From assembly GCA_026388765.1 (NCBI GenBank), contig JAPLJC010000096.1, positions 1 to 34,079 on the forward strand: a stretch of DNA of 34,079 bases, written 5' to 3'. The notes under the pieces are model-generated. The model made no database searches and was not told where the DNA came from. It saw only the letters and a list, made by a program, of their open reading frames with translations. The position numbers and the translations under genes are program-made. Origin of the DNA: Deltaproteobacteria bacterium (lineage in GTDB: Bacteria > Desulfobacterota > Desulfobaccia > Desulfobaccales > 0-14-0-80-60-11). Of this stretch, positions 15,598 to 23,390 are shown piece after piece. The number at the start of each line of letters is the position of its first letter. The stretch's first letter is position 1.

Positions 15598-15822
15598 ATG
15601 ACCTCGCTAGCCATGACCTCCAAGCTCTGTAGCATCTGCGCCTTTTGGGCCTCCCAGAAAGTCAAGCCCGATGGCCGGGTGGAAATCCACCCCTACTCCA
15701 AGGGCCACTGTCGGGGCGGCGGGTTTCAGTATGCCCTGATGGCGGCCCTGGCCACTTGTAAAAAATGGCAACTATGGCCGGCAGCCGCGCCGGATTCGGC
15801 ACTGGAAACGGGTTGTAAATAA
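15598..15822 (+). CDS. small cysteine-containing hypothetical protein
   Basis: A 74-residue protein beginning MTSLAMTSKLCSICAFW. It has four cysteines: a CxxC pair (CSIC), one in KGHCRGGG and one in ATCKKW, plus the final GCK near the end. The first four could bind zinc or an iron atom, but no known fold is recognised. The start at 15598 has AAAGGTGA six bases upstream; ATG 15613 would also keep all cysteines. It precedes the membrane acyltransferase gene by 29 bases, so the two may be co-transcribed. It could still be a non-functional ORF, but the clean ribosome binding site argues for expression. Confidence 0.5.
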   Translation: MTSLAMTSKLCSICAFWASQKVKPDGRVEIHPYSKGHCRGGGFQYALMAALATCKKWQLWPAAAPDSALETGCK

Positions 15823-15851
15823 TAGCAACGTTTCACCCCCGGAGTGTCGTG

Positions 15852-17168
15852 ATGAAACCGGATGTTTCTAAGCGCCTACTGTCCCTGGATCTATTTCGCG
15901 GCCTGACCATCGCCGCCATGATCATTGTCAATAACCTGGGCTCGGGCCAGGAAGGCGCCCGCTTCCGGGCGCTGGTGCATTCCGAATGGCACGGCTGTAC
16001 CCCGGCCGACCTCATCTTCCCGTTCTTCGTCTTCATCGTCGGCGTCGCCGCAGTCTTTTCCCTGGGCCACCGGGCCAAAAACGGTGGGCAGGACCTTATT
16101 CCCGTTTACCGACATATTTTCAGCCGTACCCTGAAAATCTTCTTGTTGGGCCTGTTCGTGGTGTTTGCCTGCGGTTGGCTGTTTCAAGCCATTTGCCCCC
16201 CGGCGGAGACCGAGCAGAGCATCTGGTCGATCTTCATCTCCCCGCCCACCGACACTGAGACCGGCGCGTTCTTCTATTCTTTGAGAACCTTGCGACTCCC
16301 CGGGGTCTTGCAACGCCTGGCCCTGGTCTACCTGGCCGTGGCGCTTCTCACCCTGCACAGCCGCTGGCGCCCCCAGGCGTTGGCGGCCGCCGCCCTGCTG
16401 CTCGGCTATTGGGGCCTCATGACCTTAACCGGCTTCGGCCTCGAGGCCGGCGAAGACCTGGGTTCCTTAATCGACCGGGTGATCCTCGGCCATGACCATC
16501 TTTATCTGCGGAATTGGGACCCCGAGGGGCTGCTGAGTACCCTGCCGGCCATCGCCACCGGCCTGTTGGGGGCCCTCACCGGCCACTGGCTCAAGAGCGA
16601 GCGCACTGGGCGCCGGAAGTTGATGGGATTATTACTGTTCGGCGTCATCGGCATCGCCGCCGGGAAGATTTGGGGACTGACCTTCCCCATCAACAAGAAT
16701 CTCTGGACCAGCTCCTTTGTCCTCTATACCGGCGGCTTCGCCCTGCTGTTCCTGGGCGGGCTCTACTATCTGTTCGACCTCAGGAAGGCGGCTGCCTCCT
16801 GGGCCAGTCCCTTCATCTGGCTGGGCACCAGGCCCCTGCTGGCCTATGTCGGCTCGCAAATCATGTTTTTGGCCCTCTACACCCTGTACGTCGGCAACCC
16901 CTGGGAGCACACCAACCTTCTGACCCTGATCCACAACGCCCTTTTCGGGGAGCGCTGGGATATCCTGGGCGAGACCACCTGGCGGGACCCGCGCTGGCCC
17001 TCACTTTACTGGGGGCTGGTCTGCCTGAGCTTCTGGACCCTGCTGGCGGGGCCGCTGCCGCGCTGGTTGGCCGCCATCAAACCGACGGCCAGGCGCCTGC
17101 TGGCGTCCATGCGCAAAGTGGAATACTGGGGCGACGAACACCTCCCCGGCGGCTACCTGGGCAGATAA
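15852..17168 (+). CDS. HGSNAT-like multi-spanning acyltransferase family protein (DUF5009/DUF1624 group)
   Basis: A 438-residue polytopic membrane protein related to the bacterial relatives of heparan-alpha-glucosaminide N-acetyltransferase. Diagnostic segments are LSLDLFRGLTIAAMIIVNN at the N-terminus, SEWHGCTPADLIFPFFVFIVG (with the conserved His), the PGVLQRLALVYL segment, and LWTSSFVLYTGGFAL near the C-terminal third. About ten membrane helices are visible. The family moves acetyl groups across membranes to glycans; the substrate here is unknown. The start is ATG 15852, with GGAG 9 bases upstream; GTG 15849 is adjacent and in frame. Followed by repeats. Confidence 0.87.
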   Translation: MKPDVSKRLLSLDLFRGLTIAAMIIVNNLGSGQEGARFRALVHSEWHGCTPADLIFPFFVFIVGVAAVFSLGHRAKNGGQDLIPVYRHIFSRTLKIFLLGLFVVFACGWLFQAICPPAETEQSIWSIFISPPTDTETGAFFYSLRTLRLPGVLQRLALVYLAVALLTLHSRWRPQALAAAALLLGYWGLMTLTGFGLEAGEDLGSLIDRVILGHDHLYLRNWDPEGLLSTLPAIATGLLGALTGHWLKSERTGRRKLMGLLLFGVIGIAAGKIWGLTFPINKNLWTSSFVLYTGGFALLFLGGLYYLFDLRKAAASWASPFIWLGTRPLLAYVGSQIMFLALYTLYVGNPWEHTNLLTLIHNALFGERWDILGETTWRDPRWPSLYWGLVCLSFWTLLAGPLPRWLAAIKPTARRLLASMRKVEYWGDEHLPGGYLGR

Positions 17169-17177
17169 AAGAATTCT

Positions 17178-17356
17178 CAGGGAGGGGGCTAGGGGCCGAG
17201 GGCCCCTGCCCCCTCCCCGAACCCCTCCCCCAACCCCCATAAGTAGGGGCGACCCGCTGGGTCGCCCTGATTTTTCCCCCTTTGATAAAGGGGGGAGGGG
17301 GGATTTATAATAGCCTCTTGAAAATCCCCCTAAATCCCCCTTTTTCAAAGGGGGAC
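17178..17356. repeat. three intergenic repeat units after the acyltransferase gene
   Basis: (i) A G-rich inverted repeat at 17178-17218, related to the one at 11609-11664. (ii) GTAGGGGCGACCC/GGGTCGCCCT at 17243-17268, the same family as at 11685. (iii) A CCCCCTTT...AAAGGGGG and AATCCCCC/GGGGGATT palindrome group at 17276-17356. The region contains no gene. Confidence 0.75.
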
Positions 17357-17386
17357 TTTAAGGCTTTGGCCAGTAGAGGTTTTATT

Positions 17387-17455
17387 GTAGGGGCGGGGTC
17401 TCCCCGCCCTGGTTTGAAAACGTGATTCAATAGGGCGGGGGAACCCCGCCCCTAC
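17387..17455 (-). repeat. 69-bp REPIN-like element (copy 2)
   Basis: Inverted relative to the copy at 7194-7262, with the same total length, the same asymmetric arms and the same terminal GTAGGGG/CCCCTAC. It overlaps the 3' end of the small lipoprotein gene and supplies its last codons and stop. Confidence 0.75.
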
Positions 17456-17663
17456 GGAAGAACAACCGAGGCCGTTCACTTTCATAATTTTCCCACCAGA
17501 TCCTCCGCCGATATTCCTGCTCGGTTTCGGGATTCGTATATGGATTCGTGTGCCATTGCTGGGTAGCCTCTGGCTGATAGGCCGGCTGGGTGTCGTAGTA
17601 ACCCTGGGCGCAGCCCGCCGCCAGGGTCAATATGGTCAGGACGAATAAAAGTCGGGCTTTCAT
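17427..17663 (-). CDS. small lipoprotein with repeat-encoded C-terminus
   Basis: A 78-residue protein with an N-terminal signal and lipobox, LTLAAGC, placing the lipidated cysteine at residue 18; it would be anchored in the inner or outer membrane. The mature part is Gln/Tyr/Glu-rich (NPYTNPETEQEYRRR) with no domain I recognise. The start is supported by GGAGG six bases upstream. The last residues (RRGGVPPPY) and the stop are written by the REPIN-like element, so the original C-terminus was probably replaced by insertion. No operon partner is obvious. Confidence 0.7.
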   Translation of the reverse strand: MKARLLFVLTILTLAAGCAQGYYDTQPAYQPEATQQWHTNPYTNPETEQEYRRRIWWENYESERPRLFFRRGGVPPPY

Positions 17664-17861
17664 GGTTGCCCTCCGGAAGATACTTAAGCCGGCGCCCCCC
17701 CCTTGATTCAGAGCGGAGGCCGCCGGTAACTGTCAACCTACTTAAAGATAAGACTTAGTTCAGGGAAGTTAAGGGTGAAGCCTTCGCCATATGAAGGTTG
17801 GCGGAAGGAGGGGGAGGGCAGGGGCCGGCAGCTTCTTATGGGGCCAGGGGGCGTCAAGGGG

Positions 17862-17915
17862 GCGAAGCTGGAGCTTCGCCGGAAAATGACGTTCACAAGC
17901 TGGAGCTTGGGAACG
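17862..17915. repeat. GAAGCTGGAGCTTC-type hairpin repeats
   Basis: GGCGAAGCT/AGCTTCGCC (17862-17881) and an AAGCTGGAGCTTGGGAACG unit (17899-17915) lie just beyond the 3' end of the nuclease gene. Of the same short-palindrome class as others in the window, but with different wording. Confidence 0.65.
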
Positions 17916-17934
17916 AAAGAATGGCATCATTAAG

Positions 17935-19407
17935 TTATGAACCACAAACCTCTCTTACCATAAAAGATAGATGTTGGTCAATCCCATCTCTTTTCCGATT
18001 CTTAATAAGCTCTAAAAATGTTAGAATAATTTTGTCATCAAGGGGTAAAAGTAATCCCCGACCGTCAGTAAATGTGTCTTTACAACGATTTAAAAATAAA
18101 TTACGATTCTCGAATTGTCTGCAACATAAAAAACCTACTTTGCCACGATTAACTGAAAAGCGCCCTGCCAATTGATCTATTTCAGGATTAGCAATATCCG
18201 TTTGGTAGTTCTTACATTCAAAAGGAACATAAGAGCATGGAATATGTTGGATATCATGAAGACGGTAAAAAATACCACTTCGCGCACCATTTTCCATTTG
18301 TATATCGATTCTCTTTCTGCCTTGATGAATTTCTTTTTCTTTAATTGGGCAAAGTAATTTGGGGAAAAAGAGAAATTCAACTATTCCCACCATTAATCTA
18401 TGGTAGTCGGATGCAGTTTCAGAACCAGGTGGAATAGATTGCAGCACCTTAGCCAAGGAAGTTGCAATTACTGGTTCATCATCAATATCCAACTCGCAAC
18501 CTTCATCACGATTTTCCAAGCCCTTAAGTTTTTCCCGGTATTGTTCTAATACATCTGGATGTTTTAGAGAAAAATCATAAAGGAAATCTTTTGTGCAAGG
18601 ATATAATTGTTTTAAATCTTTCTTGTAGACTCTTCGTTTTCCATTCCTAAATGTATGTACTAGACTGGAACTATCACTAAGGTGCTCAAACTGAAGGAAG
18701 TCTAAGACAAAATGATTATAATATTTTTGGTGATTATATGCAGGAGAGAACCTAAAAATAGCTTTAGGAACTAATAGTAATGGTTTTCCTTCCCAAACAG
18801 GGAGTTCTAAATAATTGGATGACCATCTTTGAGATTCGAGATCATAACAGGCAGGAAGAGGTTTCTTTTGAGTAGGAATTTCGTGAAGTTGACATTGCGA
18901 ATATGAATAGTCTGCCAAATGATACCTAATAATGTTTGTGGTTAGATCGGATATTTTATCTCTTCCAATTCCATCAATCATTAGTTCGCATTCCTCAAGG
19001 GATGACAGGAATCCTGTTTTTACTGCCTCGGAATGCCTTAAGGCTTCAAATATTTCCTCTGCTTGCTGGGGACCTATTCCTGCCCCCTGAGGGCGCCCTG
19101 AAGAAAGCCCAAGATGAGTTTCATTGGGTTCTCTTAAATGTAATAGTAGGGTTCTTGCCCGGTCGTCACTTCCTGAGCGAATACTATCCACAATGGTTTG
19201 GAAAAACCCTATTAATGTCCTATGAGCTTTTTGTGACCATTGATCTAACCGTTGAGAAATTGCAAAAGGATCTATAAAGAGAGGTACATCCGCATTTAAA
19301 GGAATATCAACAAAGTCAAGTTCAGCTTGACTCTTTCCAAGTTCAAATGCCTGAGAAAAGGTCAAAAGATATAAATTTGGTTCCCCTTGTATAACATTTT
19401 CTGACAT
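17935..19407 (-). CDS. putative PD-(D/E)XK nuclease, defence-like hypothetical protein
   Basis: A 490-residue protein in AT-rich DNA unlike its neighbours. The C-terminal third fits a restriction-endonuclease-like core: Glu344 in a helix (GIVEFLFFP), Asp368 in GRKRIDIQ, the Glu397-Cys-Lys399 pair in VPFECKNY, and a following NPEIDQLAGRFS segment with Gln412. The N-terminal two thirds contain VPLFIDPFAIS (41-51) and IGRDKISDLTTNIIRYHL (147-164), which look conserved but which I cannot name. A specific function is not established; a role in anti-phage defence or DNA restriction is inference. AGGAG precedes the ATG. The small basic gene at 19495-19632 lies upstream on the same strand. Confidence 0.7.
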   Translation of the reverse strand: MSENVIQGEPNLYLLTFSQAFELGKSQAELDFVDIPLNADVPLFIDPFAISQRLDQWSQKAHRTLIGFFQTIVDSIRSGSDDRARTLLLHLREPNETHLGLSSGRPQGAGIGPQQAEEIFEALRHSEAVKTGFLSSLEECELMIDGIGRDKISDLTTNIIRYHLADYSYSQCQLHEIPTQKKPLPACYDLESQRWSSNYLELPVWEGKPLLLVPKAIFRFSPAYNHQKYYNHFVLDFLQFEHLSDSSSLVHTFRNGKRRVYKKDLKQLYPCTKDFLYDFSLKHPDVLEQYREKLKGLENRDEGCELDIDDEPVIATSLAKVLQSIPPGSETASDYHRLMVGIVEFLFFPKLLCPIKEKEIHQGRKRIDIQMENGARSGIFYRLHDIQHIPCSYVPFECKNYQTDIANPEIDQLAGRFSVNRGKVGFLCCRQFENRNLFLNRCKDTFTDGRGLLLPLDDKIILTFLELIKNRKRDGIDQHLSFMVREVCGS

Positions 19408-19494
19408 TTTAGTCTCCTTTAATTAATTAATAAAATGGCATAGTTCCCCCAATAAAATAAAATAATGATAAATAAGGTATAGATGTTGCTTTTG

Positions 19495-19632
19495 TTATTT
19501 TTTCTTTTTATCCGGCCTTTGTGTTAATGCTGATGCGGCAACCGACTTAACCTTGTCTGGGGTCTTGGGATTTCTCAATAGTTCAGAAGCAATTTTTCCA
19601 ACCCTTTTCGAAGTCTTTTCATTTTTAGCCAT
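19495..19632 (-). CDS. 45-residue basic small protein
   Basis: Read by hand on the minus strand: 45 residues, starting MAKNEKTSKRVGKIASELL and ending QRPDKKKK before TAA. It is strongly basic (13 Lys, 3 Arg). The ribosome binding site AAAGGAG, seven bases before the ATG, is among the best in the window. The wording (EKTSK, VAASALTQRP) recalls a widespread family of small uncharacterised proteins, from memory only. It lies 87 bp upstream of the nuclease gene, on the same strand and in the same AT-rich patch, and 27 bp downstream of nrdJ. It could be a nucleic-acid-binding partner or regulator of the nuclease; this is speculation. Confidence 0.65.
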   Translation of the reverse strand: MAKNEKTSKRVGKIASELLRNPKTPDKVKSVAASALTQRPDKKKK

Positions 19633-19659
19633 TTGAAATCTCCTTTGATTTCATATTGC

Positions 19660-21873
19660 TTAACTACACCTGCTAAAGCCGCAGGAGCGGCAGACCAGGC
19701 AGCCGCCTTCGGGTTCGATGGCGCCGCCGCAGTCGGGGCAGGAGCCCATGGTGGCCTCGTGGGATTCGGGTTGGTCGATCTGGGCGACGTTGGCCAGGAC
19801 CTTGGCGATGGCGTCGGGGCAGGAGAGGACCTGACAGCCGTTCTGCCAGTTGGGGCTGGGGCAGCGGATGCCGGTGATCTTTTTGATGACGGATTCAATG
19901 GTGACGCCGGAGCGCAGGGCGAGCGAAATGAGGCGGCCGGTGGATTCGATCTGGGAGGAGGCGCAGCCGCCGGTCTTGCCCATCTGGGCGAAGACCTCGC
20001 AGAAGCCCAGGTGATCACGGTTCACCGTGACGTAGAGCTTGCCGCAGCCGGTGGCGATGGCTTCGGTGACGCCGGTGGTGCGCGCCGGCCGGGGCCGGGT
20101 GGTGATGTAGGTGAGGGTGGCCGGTTGGGCGGCGGCACCGTTGCCGAAGCTCAGGACCTGTTCGTCCCGGGAGCCGTCCCGGTAGATGGTGACGCCCTTG
20201 AGGCCCAGCTCATAGGCCGAGAGATAGACCTGGCGCACGTCCGCGGCGGTGGCCTGCTGGGGGAAGTTGACCGTCTTGGAGACGGCGTTGTCGGTGTATT
20301 TCTGGAAGGCCGCCTGGATCTTGATGTGCCAGTTGGGGGTGGTCTCATGGGCGGTGACGAAGAGGCGGCGCACGTCCTTGGGGATCTCCTGGATCTCCCG
20401 GATGGAGCCGGTCTGGGCGATGCGCTTCATGAGCTCCGGGGAATAGAAGCCCCGTTGTTTGGCCACTTCTTCAAAGAGGGGGTGGACCTCGATGAGCTCG
20501 GTACCCTCCATGACCCGGCGGACATAGGAGACCGCAAAGAGGGGCTCGATGCCGCTGGAGCAACTGGAAATGATGCTGATGGTGCCGGTGGGGGCGATGG
20601 TGGTGGTGGTGGCGTTGCGCAGGCGGCCCAGGCCGTTGCCGGAGTAACGGCTGCCGTCATAGGCCGGAAAGTTGCCCCGGGTATCGGCCAGTTGGGCGGA
20701 GGCCTGGTGCGACTCCGTCTGGATGAAGGACATGACCTTTTCGGCCACGTCCACCGCCGCCTCGGAGTTGTATTGGATGCCCAGTTTCAGGAGGAGGTCG
20801 GCAAAGCCCATGACCCCCAGGCCGATCTTGCGGGTCTCGAGGGTGCGCTGCCGGATTTGCTCCAGGGGGAAGTTATTGGCGTCGATGACGTTGTCCAGGA
20901 AATGGACGGCGGTGTGCACCAGGTCCGAAAGTTTGGCGTAGTCGATGGCGCCGTCCTGGGCCACCGCGGCCAGGTTGAGCGAGCCCAGGTTGCAGGACTC
21001 GTAGGGCAGCAGGGGCTGCTCGCCGCAGGGGTTGGTGGCCTCCACCGCCCCGAGTTGGGGGACGGGGTTGTCCCGGTTGTCCGCGTCCAGGAAGATGATG
21101 CCGGGCTCGCCGGTGGTCCAGGCGCTCTGGACGATGAGGTCGAAGAGGGCCGCAGCCCTGATCTTCTGGACTTCTTTGCCGGAGCGGGGATTGACCAGGG
21201 GAAAGAGCCCGTCCGCGGCCACCGCCTCCATGAAGGCGTCGGTTAAGCCCACGGAGATGTTGAAGTTGGTGAGGCGCTTGGTGTCGTTCTTACAGGTGAC
21301 GAACTTCTCGATATCGGGGTGGTCCACCCGCAGGATGCCCATGTTGGCGCCGCGGCGCGTCCCTCCCTGCTTAATGGTTTCGGTGGCCACGTCGAAGATG
21401 TTCATGAAGGAAATGGGCCCCGAGGCCACGCCTTTGGTGGACATGACCGGGTCGTTGGCCGGGCGGATGCGGGAGAAAGAGAAGCCGGTGCCGCCGCCGG
21501 ATTTGTGGATCAGGGCGGTCTGCTTCACCGCGTCGAAGATGGACTCGATGTCGTCCTCGATGGGCAAGACGAAGCAGGCGGAGAGCTGGCCCAGCTCACG
21601 GCCGGCGTTCATCAGGGTGGGGGAATTGGGCATGAAGCTCAAGCCGGCCATCATGTCGTAGAATTTTTGGGCCGTGGCCTCAACGTCCGCTTCCGGGTCG
21701 TAACTCCGGTCGATGGCGGCGATGGTCTCCGCCACCCGGCGGAACATCTCCCGGGCCCCCTCCAGGGCCTCGCCCTTTTCGTCCTTCTTCAGGTAGCGCT
21801 TTTTCAGGACCACGACGGCGTTGGCGGATAACGGCAGCTCCCCGGCTATTCCTCTGGCTTCCCCCTGCAGCAT
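19660..21873 (-). CDS. nrdJ: adenosylcobalamin-dependent (class II) ribonucleotide reductase
   Basis: NrdJ reduces ribonucleotides to deoxyribonucleotides using a B12 radical, independent of oxygen. About 737 residues. Seen: SFMPNSPTLMNAG, LGQLSACFVLPIEDD (redox Cys101), KSGGGTGFSFSRIRP, and NPCGEQPLLPYESCNLGSLNL-type active site with Cys284 and Glu286 (numbered from the ATG at 21876). The last 30 residues form a Cys-rich zinc ribbon (CPDCGG, CRSCG) ending CS. AGGAGG lies 5 bases from ATG 21873 and 2 from ATG 21876; I prefer 21873. Upstream are a promoter and two NrdR-type boxes. A long open frame exists antisense to it but is a GC artefact. Confidence 0.96.
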   Translation of the reverse strand: MLQGEARGIAGELPLSANAVVVLKKRYLKKDEKGEALEGAREMFRRVAETIAAIDRSYDPEADVEATAQKFYDMMAGLSFMPNSPTLMNAGRELGQLSACFVLPIEDDIESIFDAVKQTALIHKSGGGTGFSFSRIRPANDPVMSTKGVASGPISFMNIFDVATETIKQGGTRRGANMGILRVDHPDIEKFVTCKNDTKRLTNFNISVGLTDAFMEAVAADGLFPLVNPRSGKEVQKIRAAALFDLIVQSAWTTGEPGIIFLDADNRDNPVPQLGAVEATNPCGEQPLLPYESCNLGSLNLAAVAQDGAIDYAKLSDLVHTAVHFLDNVIDANNFPLEQIRQRTLETRKIGLGVMGFADLLLKLGIQYNSEAAVDVAEKVMSFIQTESHQASAQLADTRGNFPAYDGSRYSGNGLGRLRNATTTTIAPTGTISIISSCSSGIEPLFAVSYVRRVMEGTELIEVHPLFEEVAKQRGFYSPELMKRIAQTGSIREIQEIPKDVRRLFVTAHETTPNWHIKIQAAFQKYTDNAVSKTVNFPQQATAADVRQVYLSAYELGLKGVTIYRDGSRDEQVLSFGNGAAAQPATLTYITTRPRPARTTGVTEAIATGCGKLYVTVNRDHLGFCEVFAQMGKTGGCASSQIESTGRLISLALRSGVTIESVIKKITGIRCPSPNWQNGCQVLSCPDAIAKVLANVAQIDQPESHEATMGSCPDCGGAIEPEGGCLVCRSCGFSRCS

Positions 21874-21915
21874 CATTTCCTCCTGAAATTAATGGGTTCC
21901 GGTTTTGGGCTGAAA

Positions 21916-21963
21916 TTGCAATATGTTGTATTTTTGCTGACATTAAGATACAACATCTTGAGA
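21916..21963 (-). promoter_or_regulatory. pair of NrdR boxes upstream of nrdJ
   Basis: Two copies of the NrdR core (consensus CWATATATWG): CAATATGTTG at 21919-21928 (9 of 10) and CAACATCTTG at 21951-21960 (8 of 10). They start exactly 32 bp apart, about three helical turns, the spacing typical of tandem NrdR sites. The second box sits between the -35 and -10 of the nrdJ promoter, the first just downstream of it, ideal for repression when dATP is high. The nrdR gene is not in the window. Confidence 0.72.
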
Positions 21964-21972
21964 TTTCGTCAA
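21945..21972 (-). promoter_or_regulatory. nrdJ promoter
   Basis: On the minus strand, TTGACG (21967-21972), a 16-base spacer and TATCTT (21945-21950). The spacer contains the distal NrdR box. The transcript would start near 21938, giving a leader of about 65 bases, too short for a B12 riboswitch. Confidence 0.6.
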
Positions 21973-22466
21973 GGGGAATCAGGCCAAATGGGGGAGTTTC
22001 TGAAAAAGGCTGAACTCATTTTTTTGCGCCGGCATTGAGTTCCACGGCGGGCAACTTGAAACAAGCTAATTAAAGCTCACTTTTTCTAATGATTCTCCCC
22101 ACCGTCAAGTTCGGCCAAGGGCAATTAAGACCGAATCCCAGTCAAGCGGTTATGGTGGTAGCCGCAGGCCCTGATAAAAACCCGGCGCCGTACAGGCGAG
22201 ACGCCGGTGCCAGCAGATAAACATGGCGCTGAGCGCCTTTGGCTTAATTATCTCAAAAGGCGCAGCCAATGGGAAGAGGCGCGGATGCCGTCGGCCAGGC
22301 AAATCTTGGCAAGGAGGAATAATATCTTGACAATAATCCATCTAATTGTCTTAAATGCTTTAACCTGAATTGGCTAAACTCGCCGGAAAGAGGACCGAAC
22401 GTCAAGGGTATTTATTTTGCGTAGCTAGCCGGGTGGCCCGGCCCATTATCTTAGTGAGGGGATCAG
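21973..22466. other. about 490-bp intergenic region before the first secreted paralog
   Basis: No gene is visible. It contains a palindromic repeat group at 22155-22212 (TAGCCGCAGGC, then CCGGCG/CGCCGG), the same family as at 8761. A plausible promoter lies further on: TTGACA (22327-22332), an 18-base spacer and TTAAAT (22351-22356). The last 35 bases before the ATG at 22467 resemble those before the paralog at 23391 (CCGGCCCATTA-like, then AGGGGATC). Confidence 0.45.
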
Positions 22467-23258
22467 ATGAAGCAGATGGTAACCAAATTCTTGGTCGTGG
22501 CCCTGGTGATAATTGGCGTTTACGCCCTTTATCCTTCTCCCGCCGACGCCGGCACCCTTAGCGATAATTTCGACGGCGCTGCCATAAATACTCAGTTATG
22601 GTGGGTCCCGCCGTATCACTATGACGAACATCAGCGGTGTCTGCAACAAGGGGGGGTCCTGAAAATCCAGATAGATGGGGTCTCGACCGGCGGAAGTTTT
22701 GGCGCCGGACTTGGGAGCTGTTTTGACTTGAAGGGCGATTTTGCAATTGTAGTCGATTATAACGCCATTAATTGGCCGTATTCTAATGGTGTTGGAGCAG
22801 GTATACAGTATATGGGAACCAAGTCTTCCGTTAACGGCCATATGACCCGCAGAAGTTTTGGCGCTGATGACCCGCCACCTATAAAGGAAAATTATGTTAC
22901 CGACTTTATGGATGGTAATTTTTTGGATCATGCTCAAATCGCAACTTCGGATAGTCAGGGCAAAATGAAATTGACCAGAGTTGGTAAAGTAATGACCGGG
23001 TATTTTTGGCAAAATAACACCTGGGTAAAAGTTGGTTCCCATGATTACTCTCTTACCGGACTAGACGATTGGTTGGTAATTGGTTTAAACGCCAACAGCA
23101 GTACCGGCTATCAAATGCCGGATGGTACGTGGGTCCATCCTTTTGCCCATAAGGACGTGGAAATGGATTTTGATAACTGGCGAGTAACTTATGATCAAAT
23201 AAGATATTATTCTTCCGGGGGTCCCGCTCCTGGCATCTTGCAACTTCTTCTTGATTGA
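22467..23258 (+). CDS. secreted concanavalin-like-fold hypothetical protein, paralog 1
   Basis: A 263-residue protein with a Sec signal peptide (hydrophobic KFLVVALVIIGVYALYPS, likely cut after ADA at about residue 28). The mature part begins GTLSDNFDGAAINTQLW, the pattern seen at the start of LamG/DUF1349-like beta-sandwich domains, and contains KMKLTRVGKVMTGYFWQN and DWLVIGLNANSS. It is a clear paralog of the next gene: DNF-G--IN--LW, LKGDF-V, R-G-VMTGYF, GSHDYS-TG-D-WL and F-V/W-RVTYDQIRY all recur. The C-terminus ends APGILQLLLD. Probably binds a glycan or polymer in the envelope; no catalytic residues recognised. AT-rich compared with neighbours. Confidence 0.75.
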   Translation: MKQMVTKFLVVALVIIGVYALYPSPADAGTLSDNFDGAAINTQLWWVPPYHYDEHQRCLQQGGVLKIQIDGVSTGGSFGAGLGSCFDLKGDFAIVVDYNAINWPYSNGVGAGIQYMGTKSSVNGHMTRRSFGADDPPPIKENYVTDFMDGNFLDHAQIATSDSQGKMKLTRVGKVMTGYFWQNNTWVKVGSHDYSLTGLDDWLVIGLNANSSTGYQMPDGTWVHPFAHKDVEMDFDNWRVTYDQIRYYSSGGPAPGILQLLLD

Positions 23259-23390
23259 TCGGCACCGTGGTTCCGGCGAAATTAGTCTGGGCAAAGCGGC
23301 CAAAGAAGCAGCGCCGCCAGCAGCCCGGCTCATTACTTAGCGGCAGATTGCCGGGCGGCCCCCGGCCATTACTTTTAGAGAGGGGATCGG

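Noticed and set aside
15849-15851. GTG as start of the membrane acyltransferase
   Set aside because: ATG 15852 follows directly, with a suitably placed GGAG; the difference is one residue.
19633-21246. Open frame of 537 codons antisense to nrdJ
   Set aside because: It lies entirely opposite a full-length class II ribonucleotide reductase with all active-site motifs. Its Gly/Ala/Asp/Val/Leu-biased product is typical of the antisense frame of a GC-rich gene, and it has no recognisable domain.
21877-22466. Cobalamin riboswitch upstream of B12-dependent nrdJ
   Set aside because: The predicted leader is only about 65 bases and I see no B12-box-like element; the inverted repeat there fits NrdR sites better.
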